From Gammaproteobacteria bacterium (GTDB lineage: Bacteria; Pseudomonadota; Gammaproteobacteria; Xanthomonadales; Marinicellaceae): a DNA stretch of 64,000 nucleotides. A program made the translations under genes and the position numbers. Below are positions 36,291 through 45,091 of the stretch, one piece after another; position 1 is the stretch's first letter; every line of letters begins with the position of its first letter. The stretch is from assembly GCA_030430025.1 (NCBI GenBank), contig JAUIGR010000001.1:116990-180989 (forward strand). Direction: 5' to 3'. The notes beneath the pieces were generated by a model. The model was given only the letters and a program-made list of their open reading frames with translations, was not told where the DNA came from and did not search any database.

Positions 36291-38078
36291 ATGATTGGAC
36301 ACATCCATGAATTAGTCACTCATGCTATAGAAAGTTTGCAAAACAAAGGTGTTTTTGAGCTGGACCATACTGTTGAGTTTAATATTGAGCGCAGTAAAGA
36401 CAGTAAACATGGTGATTATGCCAGTAATGTGGCTATGGTTTTAGCGAAGCCGTTGAAAATGAATCCCAGAGAAATTGCTCAAATTATTTGTGATGAATTA
36501 GCAGAAACACATCACTTATCAAAAACCGAGGTGGCAGGTCCAGGTTTCATCAATTTCTTTTTGACTGACGCTTGTCGTGTTCAAGTAGTTAGAAAAATAC
36601 TGACTCTTCAAGATGAGTTTGGTGATAACGCAACTGGAGAGGGACAGAGAATCTCTGTTGAATTTGTTTCTGCTAATCCAACAGGGCCATTACATGTGGG
36701 CCATGGTCGAGGAGCCGCTTTTGGTTCGAGTTTGAGCAATATCTTACGTAAATCAGGATATCAGGTTGATAGTGAATATTATGTCAACGATCATGGTCGT
36801 CAGATGGATATATTGGCAACCTCAGTTTGGTTGCGCTATCTGGAATTATGTGGCGAGCAAGTGACTTTTCCCGCTAATGGCTATAAGGGAGAGTATATCT
36901 ATGACATTGCTCGCAAAGCCAGGAATAAATGGGGGGATGACTATCGACACACGGCGGTTGAAGTATTTGCCCAAGTTTGTGCTGATGAGGGTCAGTTGGG
37001 CGGTGATAAAGAAAAACACATTGATGATCTCATTGTTAATAGTAAAGAAATCCTCGGTGAAGGTTATGAAAAGATTTTCAAAATTGCTTTGAAATTTATT
37101 CTTAATGGGATTAAGGATGATCTTGAAGCGTTTAATGTTCATTATGACAAATGGTTTTCGGAGAAATCTTTGCATGATTCTGATGGTATTGATCGTGCCC
37201 TAGCTAGGTTAGATGAAGGCGGTCATTTATACAAGAAAGAAGGTGCTTTGTGGTTTAATGCCACCCATTTTGGAGATGAAAAAGATCGTGTGGTAATGAG
37301 GGAAAATGGTTTGAAAACCTATTTTGCTTCAGATATCGCTTATTTGATGAATAAGTTTGAACGTGGGTTTGATCAATCTATATATGTTTTTGGCGCAGAT
37401 CATCATGGTTATATTGCTCGTTTGAAGGCAGCAGCCAAAGCTTTGGGATTTGATGCAGATAAAATCACCATATTATTGGTACAGTTTGCGCATTTATTCA
37501 AAGAAGGTGAAAAAATACAAATGTCTACCCGTTCGGGTCAGTTCGTTACCTTGGCAGAGTTGATCGAAGAAGTGGGTTGTGATGCGGCACGTTTTTTCTA
37601 TGTCATGCGTTCTCATGATCAGCACTTGGATTTTGATTTAGATTTGGCTAAATCTCAGACTAATGATAACCCTGTTTATTATATCCAATATGCTCATGCT
37701 CGCATATGTAGTATCTTCAGGAACCTGGAGTCAGAAGGCCTGTCTCATAACGAGGAAATTGGTCATGTTGCGATTGAATCTTTAAGTGAGGCTCATGAGC
37801 AAGCGATCATCAGGTTATTGTCACAATATCCTGAAGTAGTGCAGAAAGCGGCTCAAAATTTTGCAGTTAATACGGTTGCCAATTACTTGAGAGAATTGGC
37901 ACAGGTCTTTCATAGTTTTTACAATGCTCATCAGGTATTGCAAATAGATAACGAAAATTTACGTAATGCTCGTTTAAACTTGTGTAAGGCGGTTCGTATT
38001 GTTGTTGCTAGTGGTTTATCACTATTAGGCACATCAGCCCCTGAAGAAATGCGTTCAGATGAGAAAAAGAATGACTAA
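36291..38078 (+). CDS. argS: arginyl-tRNA synthetase
   Basis: A 595-residue class I synthetase charging tRNA-Arg. N-terminal Add-1 domain, then VEFVSANPTGPLHVGHGRGAAFG, containing the HIGH-type motif HVGH, IYVFGADHHGYIARLKAA, and KIQMSTRSG at the KMSKS position. The C-terminal helical anticodon-binding domain has DLDLAKSQTNDNPVYYIQYAHARICSI. The start ATG 36291 gives MIGHIHELVTHAIES, as in other ArgS proteins; the frame extends 18 codons upstream. The following SPOR-domain gene overlaps its 3' end, a frequent gammaproteobacterial neighbour pair. Confidence 0.96.
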   Translation: MIGHIHELVTHAIESLQNKGVFELDHTVEFNIERSKDSKHGDYASNVAMVLAKPLKMNPREIAQIICDELAETHHLSKTEVAGPGFINFFLTDACRVQVVRKILTLQDEFGDNATGEGQRISVEFVSANPTGPLHVGHGRGAAFGSSLSNILRKSGYQVDSEYYVNDHGRQMDILATSVWLRYLELCGEQVTFPANGYKGEYIYDIARKARNKWGDDYRHTAVEVFAQVCADEGQLGGDKEKHIDDLIVNSKEILGEGYEKIFKIALKFILNGIKDDLEAFNVHYDKWFSEKSLHDSDGIDRALARLDEGGHLYKKEGALWFNATHFGDEKDRVVMRENGLKTYFASDIAYLMNKFERGFDQSIYVFGADHHGYIARLKAAAKALGFDADKITILLVQFAHLFKEGEKIQMSTRSGQFVTLAELIEEVGCDAARFFYVMRSHDQHLDFDLDLAKSQTNDNPVYYIQYAHARICSIFRNLESEGLSHNEEIGHVAIESLSEAHEQAIIRLLSQYPEVVQKAAQNFAVNTVANYLRELAQVFHSFYNAHQVLQIDNENLRNARLNLCKAVRIVVASGLSLLGTSAPEEMRSDEKKND

Positions 38079-38634
38079 AAAGAAAACTGGGATGAAAAAA
38101 ACAACGAGAAAGGCTGGGCAAAAGCGCCCTGTTCCCGGTTGGATCATTATGGTGGGTGGCATCTTGTTCGGTTTACTTTTGGCCACTTTCGTTTACATCA
38201 AAGGATGGGTACCTCAACCCATTGTACGACCCAGCGAACCTATGCCGTCTCAGCTAGAAGAGAAACCTGTTGAGGATGTTAGCAAAACAGTTGAAAAGAA
38301 AAAAGCGGATTATGATTTTTATACCGTGTTACCAGAAATGGAGGTCGTGATACCCAAGGAAGAACTGCAGCAGCATGAAGTGAGGGATGATCAGTCATAT
38401 CAATTTATACTACAAGTGGCTTCTTTTAAAAGCCAGCAAGATGCAGAACAGCTGAAAGCACAAATCGCTTTTTCGGGTCAAATTGCATACATTCAATCTA
38501 TCGAGGTCAACGGCACACAATGGCATCGGGTACGGGTGGGGCCTTTTGACTCAGGAAGAGAAGCAGATAAACAAAAACGAGCTTTGGAAAAAGGAGGACA
38601 CCGAGCATTGATATTGAAAGAGACAAAAGAATGA
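38059..38634 (+). CDS. SPOR-domain protein, FtsN-like
   Basis: A 191-residue bitopic protein: a very basic cytoplasmic N-terminus (MRKRMTKKKTGMKKTTRKAGQ), one membrane helix (~29-48), a proline- and glutamate-rich linker, and a C-terminal SPOR domain (~113-188; YQFILQVASFKSQQDAEQLKAQIAFSGQIAYIQ ... WHRVRVGPFDSGREADKQKRALE). SPOR domains bind denuded peptidoglycan at the septum. The position after argS is that of ftsN in several gammaproteobacteria. It may start at 38059 or at ATG 38071. It overlaps argS by 20 nt and the next gene by 4 nt. Confidence 0.88.
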   Translation: MRKRMTKKKTGMKKTTRKAGQKRPVPGWIIMVGGILFGLLLATFVYIKGWVPQPIVRPSEPMPSQLEEKPVEDVSKTVEKKKADYDFYTVLPEMEVVIPKEELQQHEVRDDQSYQFILQVASFKSQQDAEQLKAQIAFSGQIAYIQSIEVNGTQWHRVRVGPFDSGREADKQKRALEKGGHRALILKETKE

Positions 38635-41600
38635 AATTAACAAAAATAAATTTACTGTGGGTGTTAATGATATATTTCCCTTCACTATGGGCAGCAGATA
38701 TTATTTACGAATTACCAGAAACCCAAATCGCCGAAGAACAAAAAAATGCAATCAGTCATCCGAGCGGATTAATCAAAGTGGCAGCACCCACTTCGATTGA
38801 AAATATTGATGTGCACAAAGGGCAGGCAACATATGGCCAATGGTCGCAACTGAATACTGAGATTTGGCGATGGGAGATGGTGTTTACCAGTAAAAATGCC
38901 ATCAATCTCAATATCGGTTTTAGTGACGTATTTTTGCCTCACTCTGCCCAGCTAACTATTATTGGTCAGGATAAACTGGCCGAGCCGATTGTTTTTACCG
39001 ATCAGGACAATGCAGCTCATGGTTTTTTATGGAGTGGTGATGTCGTTGGTGAACAGGCTAAGGTTGTATTGACTGTCAGTGCCAGTGAAAAACAATATGT
39101 TCAATTTAAGATTGATCATGTGGCAAGAGGGTTTCATGATATTCAAGAACAAGTTTTTTATAATAAAAGTGGTAGTTGTAATGTTGATGTAGCTTGTCCA
39201 GAGGGTGAGGGTTGGGAGTCTGAAATAAGCTCTGTTGGACGTTACAGCTTTCAAACATCTAATGGTGGTTATCTATGTACAGGACAACTGATTGGAAATA
39301 CAGCAAAAGATGGTACGCCATACTTTTTAACCGCTGATCACTGTGGCTTTTCAGACAGCAATGGTCAACAGGTTAGCATTTCTGAAAGGGAGAGTATTGC
39401 CGCTTCTATGCAAATTATATGGAATTACCAGTCGATGACTTGTCGAACGCCAGATTCATCTCAAAGTGGTGTGCAAATATCAACCAGTGGTTTTAATCAG
39501 AGGCAAAATGGGGCAACATATATTGCTAGTCATCCTTTTGGTGATATGGCTCTGGTGCGGTTGAATGATGTGCCTAACGTCTCATTTGATATTGGATATT
39601 CAGGATGGAATCGCTCAGGTGATAATCCAGAACGAGTTGTGACTATTCACCATCCCAGAGGACATGCAAAGCGTATCAGTCATGAATATGATCCACCTGA
39701 AATCAGTTCAAACGGTGGGTTTAGTAGTCCCGGCAATGGTAGTCATTGGCGAATTAATGATTGGGATTCAGGTACCACGGAAGTAGGTTCTTCTGGTGCT
39801 GGTTTATGGGATCAAAACAAGTTATTGATTGGTCAATTACACGCTGGTTTTGCTGCTTGTGGCAATAATGAGGCCGATTGGTACGGCCGATTATCTGTAT
39901 CATGGGACCATGGGAGCGACAGTCAGTCTAGATTGAAAGATTGGTTGGATCCATTAGACACGGGTCAGCTGACTTTACAAGGTTCAGCTGGTTGTGATGA
40001 ACCAGAGGTGAGTATTGAAGTCTCTGGAAACTTGATTACTGGTGTGCCTTTAGAATTAACTGCAGTAGCTCAAGGTGGCGCTGGGGGTTATACCTATTTA
40101 TGGGACACTAATGGTGATGGTGTTTTTGATGGTCATTCAGCTGATTTGGAAGTGACCTATAATCAAGCTTTTATGGGCAACCTATTGGTTAAAGTTACTG
40201 ATCAGGAGGGATGTGCCACACAAACCTCTCGGGCATTGGTTGTTCAAGCTCCCGAAGTTAATGTGCTTGATGTTGAACATACACAAAGTCCTTTACAACA
40301 AATCTGTGGAAATGGAGATCATATAATCGACCCAGGTGAGCGATGGAGAACAGAGCTTTATTTTGAGAATCAAGGGACTCAAATGGCATTTAATACTGTA
40401 GCGGTTTTAAGTAAAGCCACGTCTGATTTGAGTGACCAGTATGGTAATCAGACCAGCAGTTGTGCCAGTGAATTTATTGATATCAGTGAGAGTGGTCAGC
40501 AAGTAGCTTGGCAAGCCAGCACCAGTGACTATCCCGGTCATGATGAAGGCGTGACGGCTGACATTGGTTTAAGCCAACCAGTGAATTTTTATGGACAATC
40601 TATCAGTAAATTGCGTGCATCTAGCAATGGATATTTAAGTCCAGGTGATATTTCAGGGGTTGATTACAATAATGATTGTCCATTGCCGGCGGTTCCAAGT
40701 CATGATGGAGGTAGTGCTCGGATTGCACCTATGCATGCTGATTTGCTGAATTCAGAATTTTATTACCAGTCATTTAGTGATTGCCCGAGACCATCAGAAT
40801 CAGGTGCCCAGGTTTGTGATGTATTTATGTGGCAAAGTGCTGATTTTTATGACACCAGCTCGTTGGAAAGTGTTGATTTTCAGGTAATACTTTATCCAGA
40901 GACAGGACAGTGGGTTTATCAGTATCGTGGTTCAGACATTACAGGTGCTAATAGTACCACGGGAATTCAAAATGCCGATGCATCTGATGGCCTGACTTTT
41001 GCTTGTAACAAGGTAGATAGTCTGAGTGAAAGCCAAGCAGTGTGTATCTTTGATAAAGACTACCCAGACCAATCAGTGGAAGATAATGGTTTGTTCCTGG
41101 AAACACCAGCTTTAGATTTAGGAACTTTAGGTGCAGGAGAGTCAGTTAGTAAAGAAGTCATATTTGCTGTTAATCCAGAGGCAGCATGTGGAAAAAATAT
41201 TGGTTTACTTCATGAAGCCAGTGTCTACGATCAAGGCTTTAATCCTGGAACTGGCCATTTTTTGCAAACAGAATTGGGTTGTAATGTGGTGACCCATTGT
41301 CAAATTAATAATGCCAGTGACATCATGCCAAAAAATGGATTGTGGTTGAATTCATATCGGCCGGGTAATGGTACAGACTTTCATTTTTTACCAGCAGAGG
41401 GTCGTTTGGTTTACGTTAGCTATACTGGAAAACCTGATGGTTCACCGATTTGGTATATAACTGGTAGTGATGAGTCATTGGAATTTAATCAATATCATAA
41501 TGAAATTTTGTCCATCAGCTATGATGGAGCATTCCAAACAGTGCAAGGACTGGTTTCAGTAGTTGGACAGTCTAATACCACTGTGATTAATGAAACTAAC

Positions 41601-42053
41601 TTGGTACAAACACGTACCATTAATGGCCAATTCAGTGCAGAAAAAATGCAGTGGTATCAGTTTGATGCGTCTCCAACCATCAATCAATATACAGGTTTAT
41701 GGTATGCCCCCAATGAAAGTGGTTGGGGCCAGTCGATTACCACGCAAGGTCAGACTCGTGGTATTGTGCATTATTTATATGATCAGTTAGGTCAACCCTA
41801 TTGGGTCATTGGCTGGGGTGCCAATGATGATCGACCTTTGGACATGTACTATACCGATTCATTTTGTCCCAGTTGCCCTCGAATTGAACCAGAAAATACG
41901 GTAGTAGTTGGCCAATCTGATTTAAACATTGTTGATTCGCAGAGTGGTGTGATTGAGTCTATTGATATTAATGTACCTGAGTATCTTCGTAACAATGCCA
42001 GTTGGCAGAAACAGAATTTACCAATCAGTAATCTCACGTACAGGGAAGATTAG
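38631..42053 (+). CDS. secreted trypsin-like serine protease, lysyl endopeptidase type, with PKD and GxW-type C-terminal domains
   Basis: A 1140-residue exported protein: signal peptide (1-21, ending SLWA-A), propeptide, then an S1 domain resembling Achromobacter lysyl endopeptidase with the triad His237 (LTADHCG), Asp305 (GDMALVRL) and Ser388 (GSSGAG). Cysteines near it (GSCNVDVACP, YLCTGQL, MTCRT) suggest disulfides. Downstream: a PKD-like domain (~450-535; TYLWDTNGDGVFDG), a CGNGDHIIDPGERW beta-sandwich also found in the 11714-16120 protein, and two C-terminal domains, GLWLNSYRPGNG and GLWYAPNESGWGQ. It should be an extracellular or surface protease. It starts 4 nt inside the SPOR gene, an odd operon partner. 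Confidence 0.87.
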   Translation: MKLTKINLLWVLMIYFPSLWAADIIYELPETQIAEEQKNAISHPSGLIKVAAPTSIENIDVHKGQATYGQWSQLNTEIWRWEMVFTSKNAINLNIGFSDVFLPHSAQLTIIGQDKLAEPIVFTDQDNAAHGFLWSGDVVGEQAKVVLTVSASEKQYVQFKIDHVARGFHDIQEQVFYNKSGSCNVDVACPEGEGWESEISSVGRYSFQTSNGGYLCTGQLIGNTAKDGTPYFLTADHCGFSDSNGQQVSISERESIAASMQIIWNYQSMTCRTPDSSQSGVQISTSGFNQRQNGATYIASHPFGDMALVRLNDVPNVSFDIGYSGWNRSGDNPERVVTIHHPRGHAKRISHEYDPPEISSNGGFSSPGNGSHWRINDWDSGTTEVGSSGAGLWDQNKLLIGQLHAGFAACGNNEADWYGRLSVSWDHGSDSQSRLKDWLDPLDTGQLTLQGSAGCDEPEVSIEVSGNLITGVPLELTAVAQGGAGGYTYLWDTNGDGVFDGHSADLEVTYNQAFMGNLLVKVTDQEGCATQTSRALVVQAPEVNVLDVEHTQSPLQQICGNGDHIIDPGERWRTELYFENQGTQMAFNTVAVLSKATSDLSDQYGNQTSSCASEFIDISESGQQVAWQASTSDYPGHDEGVTADIGLSQPVNFYGQSISKLRASSNGYLSPGDISGVDYNNDCPLPAVPSHDGGSARIAPMHADLLNSEFYYQSFSDCPRPSESGAQVCDVFMWQSADFYDTSSLESVDFQVILYPETGQWVYQYRGSDITGANSTTGIQNADASDGLTFACNKVDSLSESQAVCIFDKDYPDQSVEDNGLFLETPALDLGTLGAGESVSKEVIFAVNPEAACGKNIGLLHEASVYDQGFNPGTGHFLQTELGCNVVTHCQINNASDIMPKNGLWLNSYRPGNGTDFHFLPAEGRLVYVSYTGKPDGSPIWYITGSDESLEFNQYHNEILSISYDGAFQTVQGLVSVVGQSNTTVINETNLVQTRTINGQFSAEKMQWYQFDASPTINQYTGLWYAPNESGWGQSITTQGQTRGIVHYLYDQLGQPYWVIGWGANDDRPLDMYYTDSFCPSCPRIEPENTVVVGQSDLNIVDSQSGVIESIDINVPEYLRNNASWQKQNLPISNLTYRED

Positions 42054-42069
42054 ACTATTTATTTGATAG

Positions 42070-42960
42070 TCAGTCAGTATCAGGCTGATGATATGGTTTA
42101 CTACCGTCAGCCTGGATACTGAATCGTCGATAGGTCCATTGGTATTGAGCAGGATTGATAGTGACTATGCTAGCGATGGCTTGGTTCAGTGCTGATGCAG
42201 AAGCTGCTGTTTCTGAGTAGATTTCATCCGATATAGAACGAAAATGCAACTTGAATCCTTGACCAGCTGTTAGCCGTTCGGCCACGGCTATAATGACAGG
42301 GACTTGAGTTTTTCTTGCGATTTTTGAGAATAAGGTCATGGTGTAGGCAGGGTATCCCATAAAATCAGCAAAAATACCTTGTCCAGATTTAGGTTGTTGA
42401 TCTGGTAACATTGCGGTCAAATGTTTATTGTTTATTGCATTGAGAATTTGACGAACGCCTTGTTTGTTAGCAATAATTTGGTTAGCCCCTTTTTGGCCTC
42501 GATAACGAAACAGTGTCTTTCTTATTCGTTGGTCTTCAGGTGGTTTGTATAAAAAAGAAAAGGGTTGAAAACGGGATAACCATAAATTCAAAACTTCCCA
42601 ATTACCGAAATGGGGTGCTGCTAATAAAACGCCTTTTTCTTTATTTAGGGCTTCAGTTAAATGTTCAAGCCCAGTGATTTCCTTTATTACGTCATCAACT
42701 TGTTTACCATATTGTTTCCAAATGGTACCTAATTCGAAAAAAGTTTTAACAGTTTCTGTTAATGCATCACGAGCTAATGATTGTTGTTGAGATAAATCTA
42801 AATGAGGATAGCATAATTTAATGTTGGTCAGTGTGATCCGACGTTGTTTCTTTGAGTATTTCCAAATAATAGTACTCATTTTATTTGCCCAATGATGTAC
42901 ACGCTTGAGAGAACATTGTCCCAAGAAAAAAATCATCAATTGAAAAATATAGCCACGCAT
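42070..42960 (-). CDS. LpxL/HtrB-type lipid A acyltransferase-like protein (first paralogue)
   Basis: A 296-residue membrane-associated acyltransferase. The HxxxxE/D catalytic motif is HFGNWE (~116-121, in APHFGNWEVLNLWL). Further family segments: KPPEDQRIRKTLFRYRGQ, the LPDQQPKSGQGIFADFMGYPAYT block and the closing QYQWTYRRFSIQADG. The expected reaction adds a secondary acyl chain to lipid A at the inner membrane, but paralogues that acylate other lipids exist. A second, divergent family member is at 59270-60178. Its start codon lies 39 nt after the terminator of the structured RNA at 43190-42999, so that RNA could be its regulated leader. Confidence 0.88.
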   Translation of the reverse strand: MRGYIFQLMIFFLGQCSLKRVHHWANKMSTIIWKYSKKQRRITLTNIKLCYPHLDLSQQQSLARDALTETVKTFFELGTIWKQYGKQVDDVIKEITGLEHLTEALNKEKGVLLAAPHFGNWEVLNLWLSRFQPFSFLYKPPEDQRIRKTLFRYRGQKGANQIIANKQGVRQILNAINNKHLTAMLPDQQPKSGQGIFADFMGYPAYTMTLFSKIARKTQVPVIIAVAERLTAGQGFKLHFRSISDEIYSETAASASALNQAIASIVTINPAQYQWTYRRFSIQADGSKPYHQPDTD

Positions 42961-42998
42961 GGTGCTATTGTATCGAATTGAAGATTATTCGGACAGGC

Positions 42999-43190
42999 AA
43001 AAAAACCGCCACAATTGAGTGTGGCGGTAAAATAGGAACCTCAAATACATAAGTTTCCTTATCCCGAGTTTTACTGGGAGTCATTCCCAGTTAATAGAAC
43101 CCACAAAATCCTTTTTTTAATGACATCCTGTCAGTTCAATTCCCTTGACTCTAATTTTCAAAGACAGAGGTGTAATTGTCTGCCTATTTT
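42999..43190 (-). ncRNA. putative structured small RNA, GGA-rich, with intrinsic terminator
   Basis: On the minus strand, a TATAAT at 43202-43197 would start a transcript near 43190. It contains these hairpins in order: AGACA/TGTCT (43181-43162), TGACAGGATGTCA (43133-43121), ACTGGGA/TCCCAGT with loop ATGAC (43091-43073), ATAAG-GAAA-CTTAT with a GNRA loop (43062-43049), and an 8-bp GC-rich terminator stem ACCGCCAC/GTGGCGGT (43028-43005) followed by seven U. Six GGA motifs occur in ~190 nt, one in a hairpin loop as AGGAU, resembling CsrA/RsmA-binding RNAs. Alternatively it is a riboregulated leader of the acyltransferase gene. No known family was identified. Confidence 0.5.
43005..43028 (-). 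terminator. intrinsic terminator of the putative small RNA
   Basis: Arms 43021-43028 and 43005-43012 form a perfect 8-bp, mostly GC stem with an 8-nt loop. On the minus strand it is followed by a U-run (43005-42999). Confidence 0.85.
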
Positions 43191-43196
43191 TATGAA

Positions 43197-43230
43197 ATTA
43201 TATGTAATGAAATATAGACAAGTTCTTGTC
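43197..43230 (-). promoter_or_regulatory. promoter of the putative small RNA with palindromic operator
   Basis: A perfect TATAAT lies at 43202-43197 on the minus strand. The -35 position (43225-43220, GAACTT) is poor, but it is covered by the inverted repeat GACAAG-N2-CTTGTC (43217-43230), which could bind an activator. It does not match the GacA site TGTAAG-N6-CTTACA. Confidence 0.45.
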
Positions 43231-43596
43231 GTTGATTAGTATGGGCACTGTTTCAACAATTTGCATAATATGATATTAAACCAATTGATTTACTAAGACG
43301 GGCAATCAATGCTTGTTATACTTCTTCTGTTTGGTGTTTCTTATTCTCAATTTCCAGACATATCTTGTTTTGATCAGGTTGATCCGATTCCCTTGTGAAC
43401 CTTTGAGTCAATCTCGGCTTAATCGGTAATAATGTTAAATGATTAATGTCGAGTGACAAGGGGCTCTGTTTGAAAACTACTCATGCTACACAATACTTGA
43501 AAATATGGATTCATCCACCACTGTTCAACAACGGACTCTTCACTTAAGTTGTAAAGTTGTTTAAGTAGTCGAACCCTTAAAGGTTTTTCACAGGTG
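43231..43596. other. gene-free stretch
   Basis: 366 nt with no open frame of coding character, no tRNA-like fold and no strong hairpin that I can see. It separates the putative RNA promoter from a dispersed-repeat copy. Confidence 0.4.
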
Positions 43597-43790
43597 ACTA
43601 ATTAGTCAGTCCTGAAAAAGTCCCTCCTGGCCTTTTCCAGCATTGGTCAAAAAAACACTTAAGCGCAAAAGTGTGATTTTGCCGATGTTTTTTGACCTTA
43701 CTTGAGCCTGATAGCTCAAGGTGGCACGTCCCTGTGCCAGGCCATCGACCATAAAAAAGTTTCTGGAAAACTTTTTCACGTTAGCCTGAG
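43597..43790 (+). repeat. dispersed multi-hairpin repeat, copy D (long form)
   Basis: Full set: TTAGTCAGTCCTGAAAAAG, CTCCTGGCCTTTTCCAG, GGTCAAAAAAACACTTAAGC ... GATGTTTTTTGACC, CTTGAGCCTGATAGCTCAAG, GTGGCACGTCCCTGTGCCA, then an extension ATCGACCATAAAAAAGTTTC ... TTTTTCACGTTAGCCTGA shared with copy E. The 230 nt after it, up to the dinB stop at 44021, hold no gene. Confidence 0.85.
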
Positions 43791-44020
43791 AGCCGCATGG
43801 AAGCGGCGAATAAAAATGCATCGTGATACCTGTTTCCTGGCCGAAAAAATGTGCAAAATTGAAGTAACTCTTTATATTTAACAATAAGTTATGCACTTTC
43901 CAGGTTCGCCTAATTAGATTGATGGTAGAGCTCCTCACTTAAAATGTAGTAGCCCAGATTTAATTTGACAGTTAACTGACTGAGGCGAAAATGTCAGTGT
44001 TAATTTACACTGCAATCTTT

Positions 44021-45091
44021 TCAGAACAGTGTGTATTGTTTTAAACCGTTGTTATGGTATTGAATACCAAGACCCAGCAGTCTTACAGGTAATTGTTGTC
44101 GGTTCCAGGCTTTTTGAATCAGTTGCTGGTAGCTTTCGGGCGACAGTGTTTGATGACTGGCCTGAGCTGTGGTGGTTTGGAAATTGCAAAAACGTACTTT
44201 GACATAAAGTGATTTGATGGTTTGTTCGCTTTTTTGCTGACTTTTTAGGTGACGGAATTTCAGCATCTCAAAAAGCCGTGGTATTTCAGTATAGCAGGCC
44301 GATAAAGTAGGTAAATCTTGAGTGAAAGTATCTTCAACACTGATTGACTTTCTGATGTTTGAATGATGGACAGGGCGATCATCCTCACCTCGACAAAGGT
44401 GGTATAGCTGGTTACCAAAGCTGCCAAAATGTTGTTGGAGTTGTGGCAAATTGAGATGTTGTAGGTCTTCACAGGTTTTGAGGCCCAGGTGATACATCTT
44501 TTTTGCTGTGACTTTGCCGACACCAAAGATTTTTTTGACGTCCACAGTTTTAATGAATGTATCAACCTGGTCTGGAGTGATGACAAATTGGCCATTGGGT
44601 TTGCGCCAGTCACTGGCTATTTTTGCCAGAAACTTATTAGGAGCAATACCGGCAGAAGCCGTTAGTTGATGTGTTTTCCATATCTCTTGACGGATAGCCT
44701 TTGCAATTAAAGTGGCGCTACCATGACAAACTTGAGCATGGCTGACATCTAGAAAAGCCTCATCCAAACTCAAAGGTTGGATGATCTGGGTGTAGCGTTT
44801 AAAGATGTTTTGGATGCTCTTGGATTCTTTGCGGTAAACGGCCATACGAACGGGGCGAATGATTAGTTTGGGACATTTTTTGATGGCATGAGCCATTGGC
44901 ATTGCTGAATGGATACCAAAAGCACGCGCTTCATAGTTACATGTGGCGACTACACCACGTTGGTTTGGTTGACCTCCGACAGCAATGGGTTGGCCCCTGA
45001 GTTGGGGAAAATCACGGGTTTCTATGGCTGCATAAAAGCAGTCCATGTCCACATGAATGATTTTACGTGATTGTGTTTCAAAGGCGTTCAT
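44021..45091 (-). CDS. dinB: DNA polymerase IV (Y-family)
   Basis: A 356-residue translesion polymerase. Catalytic motifs: HVDMDCFYAAIE (first Asp), YRKESK (nucleotide contact region) and LSLDEAFLDVS (Asp-Glu pair), followed by SAGIAPNKFLAKIASDWRKPNGQ, the helix-hairpin-helix thumb (VKKIFGVGKVTAKKM) and the little-finger domain (SISVEDTFTQDL). No clamp-binding QLxLF ending is obvious, though the C-terminus QYTLF is close. The start ATG 45091 lies 14 nt inside the upstream dehydrogenase gene, so it is probably cotranscribed with a sugar dehydrogenase and phosphofructokinase; no LexA box is seen. Confidence 0.95.
   Translation of the reverse strand: MNAFETQSRKIIHVDMDCFYAAIETRDFPQLRGQPIAVGGQPNQRGVVATCNYEARAFGIHSAMPMAHAIKKCPKLIIRPVRMAVYRKESKSIQNIFKRYTQIIQPLSLDEAFLDVSHAQVCHGSATLIAKAIRQEIWKTHQLTASAGIAPNKFLAKIASDWRKPNGQFVITPDQVDTFIKTVDVKKIFGVGKVTAKKMYHLGLKTCEDLQHLNLPQLQQHFGSFGNQLYHLCRGEDDRPVHHSNIRKSISVEDTFTQDLPTLSACYTEIPRLFEMLKFRHLKSQQKSEQTIKSLYVKVRFCNFQTTTAQASHQTLSPESYQQLIQKAWNRQQLPVRLLGLGIQYHNNGLKQYTLF

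Noticed and set aside
43217..43230. GACAAG-N2-CTTGTC as a GacA binding site
   Set aside because: The known GacA element is TGTAAG-N6-CTTACA; half-sites and spacing differ, so only an unnamed palindromic operator can be claimed.
43606..43938. Minus-strand 110-codon open frame (similar to 55900-56112 minus, both with ANVKKFSRNFF)
   Set aside because: Both lie inside copies D and E of the dispersed repeat; their similarity is the DNA repeat itself, and the predicted proteins differ outside it.
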